Assembly (NCBI RefSeq): GCF_000722875.1
Contig: NZ_JFHR01000009.1
Span: forward strand, 81,112 to 145,111
Direction: 5' to 3'
Length of the DNA stretch: 64,000 bases
Source of the DNA: Sphingobium chlorophenolicum
Lineage (GTDB): Bacteria; Pseudomonadota; Alphaproteobacteria; Sphingomonadales; Sphingomonadaceae
Both the position numbers and the translations under genes were made by a program. This document shows, one piece after another, positions 33,448 through 44,118 of the stretch. Positions within the stretch are counted from its first letter, which is position 1, and the number at the start of each line of letters is the position of its first letter. Below the pieces are notes generated by a model. The model was given only the letters and a program-made list of their open reading frames with translations. It searched no databases and was not told where the DNA came from.

Positions 33448-36030
33448 ATGATGAACCTCGAAAAATTCACTGACCGCGCCAAGGGTTTCCTACAGTCGGC
33501 GCAGACCGTCGCGATCCGGATGAGCCATCAGCGCATCGGCCCGGAGCATCTGTTGAAAGCGCTGCTGGAGGACCAGCAGGGCATGGCGTCCGGCCTGATC
33601 AAGGCGGCGGGCGGCGATGCGGGCATGGCGCTGCGCGAAACCGATGCGGCGCTGGCCAAGGTGCCCGCGGTATCGGGCAGCGGGGCGCAGCAGACGCCGG
33701 GGCTGGACAATGATGCGGTGCGGGTGCTGGATTCTGCCGAGCAGGTCGCGGCCAAGGCGGGGGACAGCTTCGTCACGGTCGAGCGGCTGCTGCTGGCGCT
33801 GACCCTTGCCACCACCACGGCGGCGGGCAAGGCTTTGGCGGCGGCCGGGGTGAAGGCGGAGGGGCTGAACACCGCGATCAACGCTCTGCGCGGCGGGCGC
33901 ACCGCCGATACGGCGGGGGCGGAGGATCGGTACGACGCGCTCAAGAAATTCGCCCGCGACCTGACCGAAGCGGCGCGCATGGGCAAGCTGGACCCCGTCA
34001 TCGGCCGCGACGAGGAAATTCGGCGGACGATCCAGATTCTCGCGCGGCGGACCAAGAATAATCCCGTGCTGATCGGCGATCCCGGCGTCGGCAAGACCGC
34101 CATCGCCGAAGGGCTGGCGCTGCGCATCGCCAATGGCGACGTGCCCGATACGTTGAAGGACCGCACGCTGATGGCGCTCGACATGGGGTCGCTGATCGCG
34201 GGCGCGAAGTATCGCGGCGAGTTTGAGGAGCGGTTGAAGGGCGTTCTGGACGAGGTGAAGGGCGCGGAGGGGCAGATCGTCCTCTTCATCGACGAGATGC
34301 ACACGCTGATCGGCGCGGGCAAGTCCGAGGGCGCGATGGATGCCGGCAATCTGTTGAAGCCTGCGCTGGCGCGGGGCGAGTTGCATTGCATCGGCGCGAC
34401 GACGCTCGACGAATATCGCAAATATGTCGAGAAAGACCCGGCGTTGCAGCGGCGGTTCCAGCCCGTCTTCGTGGGCGAGCCGACGGTGGAGGACACTATC
34501 TCCATCCTGCGCGGGTTGAAGGAGAAGTACGAACTGCACCATGGGGTGCGGATCACCGACGGCGCGATCGTGTCGGCGGCGACGCTCGGCAATCGTTACA
34601 TCACCGACCGTTTCCTGCCGGACAAGGCCATCGACCTGATGGACGAGGCCGCCAGCCGCCTGCGCATGGAGGTGGAGAGCAAGCCGGAGGAGATCGAGAC
34701 GCTCGACCGGCGGATCATCCAGTTGAAGATCGAGCGGGAGGCGCTGAAGAAGGAGACGGACAAGGCTTCGCAGGATCGTCTGGCGGCGCTGGAGGAAGAC
34801 CTTGCCAATCTGGAGCAGCAGTCAGCCGAACTTACCCAGCGCTGGCAGGCGGAGAAGGACAAGATTGCGGGCGAGAGCAAGCTGAAGGAACAGTTGGACG
34901 CCGCGAGGGTCGAACTGGACCAGGCGCAGCGGGCTGGCGATCTGGCGAAGGCGGGGGAGCTGGCTTACGGGCGGATTCCGGAGCTGGAGCGCAAGCTGGA
35001 GGAGGCGCAGAACGTCACCCAGGGCGCGATGCTGCGCGAGGAAGTGACGCCGGAGGATATTGCTTCGGTGGTCAGCCGCTGGACCGGCATTCCCGTCGAC
35101 AAGATGATGGAGGGCGAGCGGGAGAAGCTGCTCGCCATGGAGGCGGAACTGGGCAAGCGCGTGATCGGGCAGGCCGATGCGGTGAAGGCCGTGTCGACCG
35201 CCGTGCGCCGGTCGCGGGCGGGTTTGCAGGACCCGAACCGGCCGCTGGGGTCGTTCCTGTTCCTGGGGCCTACGGGCGTCGGCAAGACGGAGTTGACCAA
35301 GGCGCTCGCCGGATTCCTGTTCGACGACGACAGCGCGATGGTGCGCATCGACATGAGCGAGTTCATGGAGAAGCATTCGGTCGCCCGGCTGATCGGCGCG
35401 CCTCCGGGCTATGTCGGTTATGAGGAAGGCGGCGTTCTGACCGAGGCGGTGCGGCGGCGGCCCTATCAGGTCGTGCTGTTCGACGAGGTGGAGAAGGCGC
35501 ATGGCGACGTGTTCAACGTGCTGTTGCAGGTGCTGGACGACGGGCGGCTGACTGATGGCCAGGGTCGCACGGTGGACTTCACCAACACGATCATCGTGCT
35601 GACGTCGAACCTGGGCAGCCAGTTCATCGCGTCGCTGGCCGATGACGAGCCGGTGGAGAAGGTCGAGGATCAGGTGATGGATATCGTCCGGGCGCATTTC
35701 CGGCCGGAATTCCTGAACCGGCTGGACGAGGTGATCCTGTTCCACCGCCTGGGCGCGAGCCATATGGCGCCGATCGTGGATATTCAGGTGGCGCGGATCG
35801 GGAAGCTGTTGAAGGACCGGAAGGTCACGCTGGACCTGACCGACGGGGCGCGGGCGTGGTTGGGGCGGGTCGGTTATGACCCGGTCTATGGCGCGAGGCC
35901 ATTGAAGCGGGCGGTGCAGCGTTATTTGCAGGATCCGCTGGCGGATTTGATTTTGCGCGGGGAGGTGCCGGATGGAACGACCGTGCGGGTTGATGAGGGG
36001 GATGGGGGGTTGGAATTGAGTTTGGGGTAA
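33448..36030 (+). CDS. clpB: ATP-dependent disaggregase ClpB
   Basis: 860 residues: an N-terminal Clp repeat domain ([37 protein letters not shown]), NBD1 with Walker A GDPGVGKT, a middle coiled-coil domain (about 400-530) that distinguishes ClpB from ClpA, and NBD2 with Walker A GPTGVGKT. With DnaK it rescues aggregated proteins after heat stress. GAAGGGGAAC before the ATG is a strong ribosome-binding site. A bidirectional terminator follows. Confidence 0.97.
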   Translation: MMNLEKFTDRAKGFLQSAQTVAIRMSHQRIGPEHLLKALLEDQQGMASGLIKAAGGDAGMALRETDAALAKVPAVSGSGAQQTPGLDNDAVRVLDSAEQVAAKAGDSFVTVERLLLALTLATTTAAGKALAAAGVKAEGLNTAINALRGGRTADTAGAEDRYDALKKFARDLTEAARMGKLDPVIGRDEEIRRTIQILARRTKNNPVLIGDPGVGKTAIAEGLALRIANGDVPDTLKDRTLMALDMGSLIAGAKYRGEFEERLKGVLDEVKGAEGQIVLFIDEMHTLIGAGKSEGAMDAGNLLKPALARGELHCIGATTLDEYRKYVEKDPALQRRFQPVFVGEPTVEDTISILRGLKEKYELHHGVRITDGAIVSAATLGNRYITDRFLPDKAIDLMDEAASRLRMEVESKPEEIETLDRRIIQLKIEREALKKETDKASQDRLAALEEDLANLEQQSAELTQRWQAEKDKIAGESKLKEQLDAARVELDQAQRAGDLAKAGELAYGRIPELERKLEEAQNVTQGAMLREEVTPEDIASVVSRWTGIPVDKMMEGEREKLLAMEAELGKRVIGQADAVKAVSTAVRRSRAGLQDPNRPLGSFLFLGPTGVGKTELTKALAGFLFDDDSAMVRIDMSEFMEKHSVARLIGAPPGYVGYEEGGVLTEAVRRRPYQVVLFDEVEKAHGDVFNVLLQVLDDGRLTDGQGRTVDFTNTIIVLTSNLGSQFIASLADDEPVEKVEDQVMDIVRAHFRPEFLNRLDEVILFHRLGASHMAPIVDIQVARIGKLLKDRKVTLDLTDGARAWLGRVGYDPVYGARPLKRAVQRYLQDPLADLILRGEVPDGTTVRVDEGDGGLELSLG

Positions 36031-36083
36031 AGCGCAATCGCGCTCCGACAAAAGGCTAGAGCGCTTTGTGCCGGAAAGAAAAA

Positions 36084-36118
36084 GGGCCGCTTCCTTGCGG
36101 AAGCGCCCCTTCTTTTTG
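36084..36118. terminator. bidirectional terminator between clpB and the TonB receptor
   Basis: A stem gggccgcttcc / ggaagcgcccc with a 4-base loop, preceded by aaagaaaaa and followed by ttcttttt. It can therefore end transcripts from both directions, as the convergent gene arrangement requires. Confidence 0.82.
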
Positions 36119-36134
36119 CAGTTGGAACGTTGGA

Positions 36135-39100
36135 TCAGAATTCCAGCGAAGCGCCGAGGCGCACATAGCGCGGAGTCTGATAGGCGCTGACCTTGCCATA
36201 GTTCGGATCAGCCGTGCCGCCGTCAGTTTCGCCAACTTCGCGGAAGTCGACCTTCGATTTGAAGTTGAAGACGTTGAAGACGTCAGCGCGCAGCGTCAGG
36301 CCGCCCATGACCGGCAGCTTGTAGACCAGGTTAAGGTCGATCTGCTTGCGCCAGTCGCTCTTGAACGCATTACCACGGCCGATCAGCGACGTCGGGAACT
36401 GGCCCTCGAGCACGCCGCCCTGCGAAACGCCCTGGGCGTTCGTCGTCGCGGGAGCAACCTGCGTGCGGCAATACCAGGAACCAGCAAGGCTGGTGATGGC
36501 ACGGCCCGCGCCACCCACGGCCGGATCATAGACACCGATACAGCCATAGCGACGGGGCGACTGGAGGAAGCCGAACACGCCAACGGTGAAGTTGTCGGAC
36601 ACCGCATAGGAGCCATAAACCTTGAAAGTATGGCGGCGATCGTTCGGCAGATAGCCGTTCGCGCCGTCCATCCAGCCGGGTTCATCGAAGTCAGTCGTCA
36701 GTCCGGTATCATCCTGCCCATTATCCGACTTCACTCCGCCTTCATAATTGCCGCGCGACTTGGCCCAGACATAGGAGCCAGCCAGCGAGAAGCGACCATC
36801 CCATGCGCGATCGAAGGTGAATTCGACCGCATCATATTTACGCTTGGCCTTCGGATAGCCGCTCAGCGCGGCCGGAATGGTGATCTCGGTCAGGTTGCCG
36901 TCGCCGACCAGGTCAACATAGGTCACGATATCGCGCCCCGGGTTGATCAACACATAATCGCCACCGCCGCCGATTGCAGCCGGGGTCTCACCCGGGCGAC
37001 AACCATCGACGTTTTGCGTGTCGCAGAAGGCCGCGATGTTCCAGGACAAATCAGCGTCTTCCAGCACCGACTTCAGCCGTTTGCGGATATAGTTGACGCC
37101 AAAGGTCCAGCGATCGCCCACGCGCTGCTTCACGCCGACGATGATTTCATCTTGATATTGCGGCTTCAGATTTTGTGAGGTCAGAACCCGCGCGTCCGCT
37201 TCATCCGCGTTACTGCTGGACAACACATCGAAGCGTACCGACTGGCCGAGGATCGGCAGACCGGTGTTGGGATCGATACCGTTCAGGTAGAAATATTCCT
37301 GCGTGAAGGTTTCGTTGCCACCCAGACGGATGTTGGTGTTGGCTGCAACAGGCAGATAATAACGGCCGAAGAAGGCGTTGAAGATCGTCCGCCCGTCACC
37401 GAACGCGTCATAGGTCGCGCTGAGACGCGGCGCGATATTGTCGGACAGCTTCGTGAAGGACTTGCCGTTTCCGGCAAAGTTCTGGAAGGTTTCGGACCGA
37501 ACGCCCAGACCCAAGTTAAGACGATCGGTGATGTCCCAACTGTCCTGAATATAGAAGGCGGTGTTCTTCGATTTGAACGAACCATTAGCGAAGCGGAAAC
37601 GCTCGCGAACATAAGGCTGGCCAGCGGGGATCAGCCCCCCCAGAGCACCAGCAGCGCCCGGCGTCGGGTAGAGCAGATAATAAGCGCCGCCCGAATAGAA
37701 TTCATTGGCTTCCGCATAGAGCCGTTCCTGGTCGAAACCAGCCCTGACATTATGCTCACCCAGAGCCGAGAAGCGAACGTCGGCGTCGATTCGGAACAGC
37801 TTGCGCTTATCCTTGGCAGTTTCGACCGTACCGTCAGGATGTCCAGAAACCTGGACCGCCGTACCGCTGCGCTGATCGACAATATAGGGCCGAGCACCGG
37901 AGCTGGAACGCTTATAGTCCGTGACGCCATAAAGGGCGCTAACCGTCAGCCAGTCCGTCAGTTCGCCCGTATATTTGCCGATGATGTTCTGACCGCCATA
38001 CCGACTGACGAAAGGCGTTGCCGAAGCGGCAGGCGCACCGGGCGTACCGCCTGCTGGCGTATTGGTCACGAAGGAGGTGAAAGTGCCCCGCTCAGTCTCG
38101 TTATTCTTGAAATAGGTCAGTTCGAGATGGTGACCATCCACCGGAATGAAGTCCAGCTTCCCGCCGAAGAATGGCTCGCTGTTCTTCGAGTATATCTGCG
38201 ACTGCGCCGTGGTAGTCGAACCGTCAGGATTGAGGCTGGTCACAGCCGTCGTGCGGTCGAACCGGCTACGGAAGCGCGGATTGAAGAAGCCGAAGAAGAA
38301 GAGGCGGTCCTTGATGATCGGACCAGATGCCCAGATATTGCCCTCGTAATTCTGGCGTTCATCATCCTGGTTCAACGCGGCATAGGTATTGGGCGCATTG
38401 TCGCGCAGGAAGCTAGGCTCCCAGTAAATGCTCATGCCGCCCTTCATCTCGTTCGAACCCGAACGGGTCGTGGCGATGACGGCGCCGCCGGTGGCGCGAC
38501 CATATTCGGCTTGATAGCCGCCGGTCTTGATCTGGACTTGATCGTAAAATTCGAACGGCACCGTGCCGCCGCCAACACCCGTCCGGAAGTTGGTGACGTT
38601 CATGCCATTGATGTAGAAGATGTTTTCGGCAACCGAGCCGCCGCCAATGGAGACGTTGGAAGGCGAAGTGTTGTTGTCGAACGCCGTGTCACCATAGCCG
38701 GACTGAGGCGCGAGCAACTGGATGCCCGTGATCGACCGCTGCACCGGGATGCGCGCGAAGGTTTCCTGCACATTGAACACCGAGCCCGTGGCGGCCCGCG
38801 ACACGTCGACCTGGATCGCGCGGGCGCCCGTTACGACGATGGTCGATTCAGTGCCGGTGGGATAGAGGCGAAAACTGAAGCCAGAGCCGCCAAGGCTGAC
38901 CTGAATCGGGCTGCTCTGGATCGATTCGAAGCCATCTTTGGTCACGCTGACGTCATAGGCGCCGAGCGGCAACACGGAAATCGACGCACGGCCGTTCGCG
39001 TCCGTCGTGACCTGACGATTATAGCCTTGCCCGGAAGTCACCGTAACGGTGGCGTTCGGAACAGGCTTGCCGTCCTGATCGACGATGGTCGTATCCAAGC

Positions 39101-39233
39101 TGCCCGAAGTCAGGCCCTGCGCGGATGCAGGAGCGCTATGCATTCCCACGGCGACGACGCCTGCCCCCAGCAGGGCAAACGCCTGCAACGCCGCGCTTCC
39201 GCGCAGCAACGCATTCTTCGATGATATCTTCAC
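36135..39233 (-). CDS. TonB-dependent receptor with carboxypeptidase-regulatory-like N-terminal domain (Oar-like)
   Basis: 1032 residues. The GTG start at 39233 follows AAGGGA and gives a proper signal peptide (SAALQAFALLGAGVVAVG...ASA). Next is a CarboxypepD-reg domain (TTIVDQDGKPVPNATVTVTSGQGY), a plug domain, and a beta-barrel ending in the terminal phenylalanine (ASLEF). Barrels of this class import large or unusual ligands; the ligand is unknown and no transport genes are adjacent. An upstream frame extension of 65 residues has no family support. Confidence 0.93.
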   Translation of the reverse strand: MKISSKNALLRGSAALQAFALLGAGVVAVGMHSAPASAQGLTSGSLDTTIVDQDGKPVPNATVTVTSGQGYNRQVTTDANGRASISVLPLGAYDVSVTKDGFESIQSSPIQVSLGGSGFSFRLYPTGTESTIVVTGARAIQVDVSRAATGSVFNVQETFARIPVQRSITGIQLLAPQSGYGDTAFDNNTSPSNVSIGGGSVAENIFYINGMNVTNFRTGVGGGTVPFEFYDQVQIKTGGYQAEYGRATGGAVIATTRSGSNEMKGGMSIYWEPSFLRDNAPNTYAALNQDDERQNYEGNIWASGPIIKDRLFFFGFFNPRFRSRFDRTTAVTSLNPDGSTTTAQSQIYSKNSEPFFGGKLDFIPVDGHHLELTYFKNNETERGTFTSFVTNTPAGGTPGAPAASATPFVSRYGGQNIIGKYTGELTDWLTVSALYGVTDYKRSSSGARPYIVDQRSGTAVQVSGHPDGTVETAKDKRKLFRIDADVRFSALGEHNVRAGFDQERLYAEANEFYSGGAYYLLYPTPGAAGALGGLIPAGQPYVRERFRFANGSFKSKNTAFYIQDSWDITDRLNLGLGVRSETFQNFAGNGKSFTKLSDNIAPRLSATYDAFGDGRTIFNAFFGRYYLPVAANTNIRLGGNETFTQEYFYLNGIDPNTGLPILGQSVRFDVLSSSNADEADARVLTSQNLKPQYQDEIIVGVKQRVGDRWTFGVNYIRKRLKSVLEDADLSWNIAAFCDTQNVDGCRPGETPAAIGGGGDYVLINPGRDIVTYVDLVGDGNLTEITIPAALSGYPKAKRKYDAVEFTFDRAWDGRFSLAGSYVWAKSRGNYEGGVKSDNGQDDTGLTTDFDEPGWMDGANGYLPNDRRHTFKVYGSYAVSDNFTVGVFGFLQSPRRYGCIGVYDPAVGGAGRAITSLAGSWYCRTQVAPATTNAQGVSQGGVLEGQFPTSLIGRGNAFKSDWRKQIDLNLVYKLPVMGGLTLRADVFNVFNFKSKVDFREVGETDGGTADPNYGKVSAYQTPRYVRLGASLEF

Positions 39234-39555
39234 TATCCAGTCCCTTGCTCTGGAGGTTCGCGGATTGACCCGCGCGCTCTTTTTTGACGCGTGAAGAGGG
39301 CGAAAAGAGCCCGACAGCAAACCCTCTTCACACGTGCTGCGCGATACTCTGCGCAGTCGTTTTATAAGTGTAAAGCAGAGGTGAGGGGCGAAATCCGCAT
39401 TTGGCGGAAACTGTAGCAAATATGCCACAATCGCATAGAATGGCCGTTGAACGGACGTATAACAACTTTGTTATAGGCCTGTGTTTCCGGGGAAAATATT
39501 TGCATTCGGCGGGCCGCAACGAACGAAGAAAATTATAGTTCCGTGAAATATTAAT
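39234..39555. other. AT-rich control region of the TonB receptor
   Basis: About 320 bases, clearly richer in A+T than its surroundings and without an ORF. It holds the promoter and leader of the minus-strand TonB receptor (leader up to about 200 bases), a palindrome at 39458-39475, and the trailer of the M23 peptidase gene at the right end. No clear -35/-10 pair can be named. Confidence 0.6.
39458..39475. promoter_or_regulatory. candidate operator, 18-base palindrome
   Basis: TATAACAACTTTGTTATA: two perfect 8-base arms with a 2-base centre, in the control region 225 bases upstream of the TonB receptor start. The symmetry and A+T richness suit a dimeric repressor site. The regulator is unknown and none is encoded nearby. 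Confidence 0.5.
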
Positions 39556-40383
39556 TCAATTCGCTGGCATCGGTCCCGCCAGGAGGAGCGGGTCGATCCG
39601 CGCATCGTTCCACTTCATTCCCCAGTGGAGATGCGGTCCCGTGGCTCGACCGGTCGCGCCGATGGTGCCGATGCGTTGCCCCTGAATCACATGCTGGCCC
39701 TGAATCACGTCTATGCGCGAGAGATGCAGGAAGGCGCTGTTGAGGCCGTGGCCGTGGTCGATCATCAGCAGGTTGCCCTCCAGCGTGAAGGGGTGGGCGG
39801 CGGCCAGGATCACGACGCCGTCGGCGGGCGCGACGACGGGGTCACCTGGCGCGCCCGCGACGTCGACGCCGCCATGATAGGCGCCGGGCTGGCCTTGATA
39901 GATGCGCTGCGATCCGAACAGGCCGGAGATGCGGCCGGTGCGGGGCCAGATGAAGCGCTGGCGCCAGCCCTGGGCGTCCGTTACGACATTGCGCGCAGCG
40001 GCGATCTGTTCCAGTTCCGGCTTGCGTAGCGCGAGGAAGGCTTCGGTGCTTTTGGTGGGGCGCAGCGGGGCGTTCACCTGCTCTATTCGCCAGTCGCGGG
40101 GCGCGACGGTGAGGGAGCGGTCGAGCGGCGTGCCGTCGGCTAGGCGTCCGGTCAGGCGGGCCTGCGGTTGCGCGTCGCGGTCGAAGGCGATCAGGAAACG
40201 GCCGTCGGCATCGACCGGCACTGGCTGCCCGTCGAAGCGTAGTTCGGCGGTTCCCTTGGGCGCGGTGCCCAGCAGGGTGCCGCCCTGGACGGGCTGGCCG
40301 GTCAGCATCGGTTGCGCGGGCGGGGAAGCTCCAGCCGCCATGCCGGTCATCGCCAGCGCGGCGGCGGCGATCCAGCCCTTCAT
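39556..40383 (-). CDS. M23-family metallopeptidase (LysM-free, secreted)
   Basis: 275 residues with a signal peptide (AAAALAMTGMAAGASPP). The C-terminal M23 domain has the zinc-binding patterns YHGGVDVAGAPGDPVVAPADGVV (His, Asp) and GPHLHWGMKW (HxH), plus LLMIDHGHGL. It probably cleaves peptidoglycan cross-links or acts as a scaffold for an amidase. It lies just upstream of the TonB receptor control region in the same orientation. Confidence 0.92.
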   Translation of the reverse strand: MKGWIAAAALAMTGMAAGASPPAQPMLTGQPVQGGTLLGTAPKGTAELRFDGQPVPVDADGRFLIAFDRDAQPQARLTGRLADGTPLDRSLTVAPRDWRIEQVNAPLRPTKSTEAFLALRKPELEQIAAARNVVTDAQGWRQRFIWPRTGRISGLFGSQRIYQGQPGAYHGGVDVAGAPGDPVVAPADGVVILAAAHPFTLEGNLLMIDHGHGLNSAFLHLSRIDVIQGQHVIQGQRIGTIGATGRATGPHLHWGMKWNDARIDPLLLAGPMPAN

Positions 40384-40398
40384 GGACGAACCGGCATC

Positions 40399-40608
40399 TT
40401 ACAGGCCACGGGCCTTCAATTCGGCCTGGGCGGAGATTTCGGCGCTGGCATAGGGTTCCTGCCGGGCGATGCTCCAGTAGCGCAGGTCGTCCAGCGGGAT
40501 TTTCCGGCCACTGACGGCGCAGACGACATGGTCGCCGGTTTGCAGCACGCGGAAGCTGTAGGCCATATAGTGCAGCCGGGCCGGGCGGTTGCGGTTGGAC
40601 ATCAGCAT
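40399..40608 (-). CDS. DUF2093 domain protein
   Basis: 69 residues from ATG 40608 (67 from ATG 40602). The central LHYMAYSFRVLQTGDHVVCAVSGRKIPLDDLRYWSIARQEPYAS is the DUF2093 signature, found in alphaproteobacteria; its Cys and CAVSGRKIPL loop recall a small metal-ribbon fold, though only one Cys is present. It lies between xseA and the M23 gene with 31 and 15 bases of spacing. Function unknown. Confidence 0.88.
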   Translation of the reverse strand: MLMSNRNRPARLHYMAYSFRVLQTGDHVVCAVSGRKIPLDDLRYWSIARQEPYASAEISAQAELKARGL

Positions 40609-40639
40609 GGGATCACTCGGCCTTTCTTGCGCAACGGGG

Positions 40640-42139
40640 TCATCTGGAAAACAGGTCCTGCTGGCCGGTTTCCTTGCCCTCGCGGGGTTTGCGCGGGGGG
40701 CGTGATGGGTTCGATATAGCTTCGGCTGGCGGCTTCTCAAGGGGCGCGGCGCCTTCGATGGTCGCGCCGACCGCGCCGTCGCGGAAGTGCAGGCTGACCG
40801 CGCCCGCCGCCTGCGCGTCCGCCACGGATTTCACCAGCCGGTCGCCCGCCATCACCCGCGCAAAGCCGCGTTGCAGCGGCAGGTCGGGATTGACCGAGGT
40901 GAAGAGCCGCGACAGCCGGTCGAAGGCGGTCGCCCGGTCCCGATAGACGCGCTCCAGATAATCGGGGCGTAGTTGCAGCCGGGCCACGCGCTCGGCGGCG
41001 CGGCTGACATATTGGCGCAGCAGCGCGGGGCGCAGCGCGCCGCTCGCCTGGCCCAGATGCGCGCGGGCATCGGCGATGCGGTGCCGCAGGGCGCTGGCAA
41101 GGCCGTCCGACAATTGGTCGAGCCGCTGGCGCTGGGGCGCAAGCAGCGTGTCGGGCGTCGGCATCAGCCGCGCCTGCATGTCCAGCCGTTCGCGGGCCTG
41201 CGCCGCGCCGCGCCGCACGGCCCGGTCCATTCGCAAGCCTTGTTCGGTCAGCATCGCCAGCAGCTCCGCCCGCACCGGCACGGCCATCTCCGCCGCTGCG
41301 GTGGGCGTGGGGGCGCGCATGTCGGCGGCATAGTCGCACAGCGTCGTGTCCGTTTCATGCCCCACGGCGGAGATGATCGGGATCGAGCATTCGGCCACGG
41401 CGCGGACGACGATTTCCTCGTTGAAGCTCCACAAATCCTCTATCGATCCGCCGCCCCGCGCCACGATCACCAGATCGGGCCGGGGGATGGGGCCGCCGGG
41501 CTGCATCGCGCTGAAGCCGCGCACCGCCCGCGCCACCTGTTCCGCCGCGCCCTGCCCCTGCACCAGCACCGGCCAGAGCAGCACCTGCGTCGGGCAGCGA
41601 TCCGCCAGCCGGTGCAATATGTCCCGGATCACCGCGCCCGTGGGCGACGTCACGACGCCGATCACCCGTGGCATGAAGGGCAGGCGGCGCTTGCGGTCGC
41701 GGTCGAACAGTCCTTCGGCGGCGAGTTTCTGCTTGAGCTTTTCCAGTAGCGCCATCAGCGCGCCTTCGCCCGCCAGTTCCATCCGATCGATCACGATCTG
41801 ATATTTGGAACGACCCGGATAGGTGGTGAGCTTGCCGGTGGCGATCACCTCTACCCCGTCCTGCGGCGCGAAGGGCAGGCGTGCCGCCCCGCCCTTCCAC
41901 ATCACGCCGTCGATCACGGCATTGTCGTCCTTCAGGCAGAGATAGATATGGCCCGACCCCGCCCGCTTGAAGCCGGAAATCTCGCCGCGCAGGCGGACAT
42001 GACCGAAACGGTCCTCCATCGCGCGCTTCAGCAGGGCCGACAATTCGCTCACCGAAAGCGGCGGCGCGTTGTCCCCTGAGCGTTCCTCGGCTAACAGGCG
42101 CCCCGAGACATCATATCCAGCTTCATATTCCGGGGACAT
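40640..42139 (-). CDS. xseA: exodeoxyribonuclease VII large subunit
   Basis: 499 residues: an N-terminal OB fold ([32 protein letters not shown]...[20 protein letters not shown]) and the XseA catalytic domain ([26 protein letters not shown] and [19 protein letters not shown]), followed by coiled-coil arms. The start at ATG 42139 leaves only 7 bases to the divergent purD start. The small subunit XseB is not in this window. Confidence 0.95.
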   Translation of the reverse strand: MSPEYEAGYDVSGRLLAEERSGDNAPPLSVSELSALLKRAMEDRFGHVRLRGEISGFKRAGSGHIYLCLKDDNAVIDGVMWKGGAARLPFAPQDGVEVIATGKLTTYPGRSKYQIVIDRMELAGEGALMALLEKLKQKLAAEGLFDRDRKRRLPFMPRVIGVVTSPTGAVIRDILHRLADRCPTQVLLWPVLVQGQGAAEQVARAVRGFSAMQPGGPIPRPDLVIVARGGGSIEDLWSFNEEIVVRAVAECSIPIISAVGHETDTTLCDYAADMRAPTPTAAAEMAVPVRAELLAMLTEQGLRMDRAVRRGAAQARERLDMQARLMPTPDTLLAPQRQRLDQLSDGLASALRHRIADARAHLGQASGALRPALLRQYVSRAAERVARLQLRPDYLERVYRDRATAFDRLSRLFTSVNPDLPLQRGFARVMAGDRLVKSVADAQAAGAVSLHFRDGAVGATIEGAAPLEKPPAEAISNPSRPPRKPREGKETGQQDLFSR

Positions 42140-42146
42140 GGGCGAA

Positions 42147-43430
42147 ATGAACATCCTTCTGTTGGGCGGCGGCGGCCGCGAACATGCTCTGGCGTGGAAG
42201 CTGGCGCAATCGCCCGCCCTTTCCACCCTTTATGCCGCGCCTGGCAACCCCGGCATAGCCCAGCATGCGACATTGGTCGACCTGGATGCCACGGATCATC
42301 GCGCCGTCGTGGATTTCTGCCTGCGCCATTCGATCAGACTGGTGGTGATCGGGCCGGAAGCGCCGCTGGTCGACGGGCTGGCCGACAATCTGCGGGTCAA
42401 GGGATATCCGGTGTTCGGTCCCGGCAAGAAGGCGGCGCAACTGGAAGGGTCGAAGGGCTTTACCAAGGATTTGTGCAAGCGGGCGGGCATCCCCACCGCC
42501 GCCTATGAGCGCGTCACCAGCAAGGACGGCGCGATCGCCGCGTTGGACGATTTCGCGCTGCCGGTGGTGATCAAGGCCGACGGGCTGGCGGCGGGCAAGG
42601 GCGTCATCATCGCGGAAACGCGGGAACAGGCGGTCGAGGCGATTGAGGACATGTTTTCCGGCGCGTTCGGTTCGGCGGGCGCGGAAGTGGTGCTGGAAGA
42701 GTTCATGACCGGGGAGGAAGCCAGCTTCTTCGCCCTGACGGACGGCAGCGCGATCCTGCCCTTCGGATCGGCGCAGGACCACAAGAGGGTCGGCGACGGC
42801 GACACTGGTCCCAATACCGGCGGCATGGGTGCTTACAGCCCGGCGCGGGTGCTGACTCCGGAACTGGAGGCGGAGGTGATCGAGAAGATCGTCCGTCCGA
42901 CGGTCGACACGCTGGCGGCGGAGGGGACGCCCTATAGCGGCGTGCTCTATGCGGGGCTGATGCTGACCGGGGAAGGGCCGAAGCTGATCGAATATAATGC
43001 CCGTTTCGGCGATCCTGAATGTCAGGTGCTGATGATGCGTTTCGACGGCGATCTGGTCGAATTGCTGCTGGCGGTGGCGGAGGGGCGGCTGGCCGAACAG
43101 GGGCCGGTGCAACTGGCGGATCGCACTGCGCTGACCATCGTCATGGCCGCGAACGGCTATCCGGGCACGCCGGAAAAAGGCGGCGCGATCAGCGGCATCG
43201 ATGCGGCGGAAGCCAGCGGGGCGCGGGTGTTCCACGCGGGCACGGCGGACAAGGATGGCGCGATCGTCGCCAATGGCGGCCGCGTGCTGAACGTCACCGC
43301 GACCGGCGAAACGGTGAAGACGGCGCAGGAGGCGGCCTATCGGGCGGTGGACGCCATCGGCTTCCCGACCGGCTTCTGCCGCCGGGATATCGGCTGGCGG
43401 GAAGTCGCGCGGGAGGAAGCAGCGCGCTGA
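42147..43430 (+). CDS. purD: phosphoribosylamine-glycine ligase
   Basis: 427 residues of an ATP-grasp enzyme catalysing the second step of purine synthesis. The N-terminal [19 protein letters not shown] is diagnostic; further motifs are [35 protein letters not shown] and [20 protein letters not shown] 42147 gives the standard N-terminus; no room remains for a promoter between it and xseA, so the promoter must lie within xseA. Confidence 0.97.
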   Translation: MNILLLGGGGREHALAWKLAQSPALSTLYAAPGNPGIAQHATLVDLDATDHRAVVDFCLRHSIRLVVIGPEAPLVDGLADNLRVKGYPVFGPGKKAAQLEGSKGFTKDLCKRAGIPTAAYERVTSKDGAIAALDDFALPVVIKADGLAAGKGVIIAETREQAVEAIEDMFSGAFGSAGAEVVLEEFMTGEEASFFALTDGSAILPFGSAQDHKRVGDGDTGPNTGGMGAYSPARVLTPELEAEVIEKIVRPTVDTLAAEGTPYSGVLYAGLMLTGEGPKLIEYNARFGDPECQVLMMRFDGDLVELLLAVAEGRLAEQGPVQLADRTALTIVMAANGYPGTPEKGGAISGIDAAEASGARVFHAGTADKDGAIVANGGRVLNVTATGETVKTAQEAAYRAVDAIGFPTGFCRRDIGWREVAREEAAR

Positions 43431-43494
43431 TCCTCTTGCGGCGCGCCCTCAACCGCCCTTAAATAGGCCAAATTCAGTCAGGGAGGGACGAGCG

Positions 43495-43983
43495 ATGCAG
43501 GAATTTTTCATGGACTATGGCCTGTGGCTGCTGATCGCGCTGTTGGTCATTATCGGCGTCGTCTTCCTGCTGTCCGGACGCAATCGGCCGAGCGAGCCTG
43601 TTGTGCCTGCGGAGGTGAAGAAGGCGGCCGCGCCTGCTCCCGTCGCCTTCGAGCCGGTCGCGCCGGAACCTGTCGCCGCTCCGGCTGAACCCGCCGCGCC
43701 GCAGCCGATCCCGGTCTCGCCCGCCGTCACTACCCTTTCCAGCGGTGCGGACGACCTGCTGAAGCTGAAGGGCGTCGGCCCCAAGCTGAATACGCTGCTG
43801 ATCGAACTGGGCGTCACCCGCTATGCGCAGATCGCCGGGTGGAGCGACAGCGACATCGCCGCCATCGATGCGAAGCTGGGCAATTTCAAAGGCCGCCCGG
43901 TGCGCGACCAGTGGATCGACCAAGCGAAATATCTCGCCGCTGGCGATACCGCCGGGTTCGAAGCCAAATATGGGAAGATTTGA
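43495..43983 (+). CDS. membrane-anchored protein with helix-hairpin-helix-like domain (162 aa)
   Basis: One N-terminal membrane helix (GLWLLIALLVIIGVVFLLSG), then a Pro/Ala-rich linker (about 35-80) and a C-terminal domain, DDLLKLKGVGPKLNTLLIELGVTRYAQIAGWSDSDIAAIDAKLGNFKGR, that resembles the tandem HHH fold of DUF4332/NuoE-like tails. A strong GGGAGGGACG ribosome-binding site precedes the ATG. HHH domains bind DNA or proteins; which applies here is open. It follows purD by 64 bases, possibly with its own promoter. Confidence 0.78.
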   Translation: MQEFFMDYGLWLLIALLVIIGVVFLLSGRNRPSEPVVPAEVKKAAAPAPVAFEPVAPEPVAAPAEPAAPQPIPVSPAVTTLSSGADDLLKLKGVGPKLNTLLIELGVTRYAQIAGWSDSDIAAIDAKLGNFKGRPVRDQWIDQAKYLAAGDTAGFEAKYGKI

Positions 43984-44048
43984 GCGATCAGGCGGGTAAG
44001 GGCGCTTTCAGCAGCGTGGGAGAAGGCGGCTAGTGTTCCGCGTCTTTT

Positions 44049-44107
44049 CGCCCTCACCCTTCCGCCGTGCTGTGCACGGCTCCCTCCCTCTCCCGCTGGG
44101 AGAGGGA
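44049..44107. repeat. intergenic hairpin-rich repeat
   Basis: Contains ccgtgctgtgcacgg and ctctcccgctgggagag as two consecutive hairpins, in a C-rich context (cgccctcacccttccgcc). It lies between the convergent HHH-protein and cysQ genes. The style resembles other sphingomonad dispersed repeats; no second copy is in this window. Confidence 0.55.
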
Positions 44108-44118
44108 ATATTATGGGC

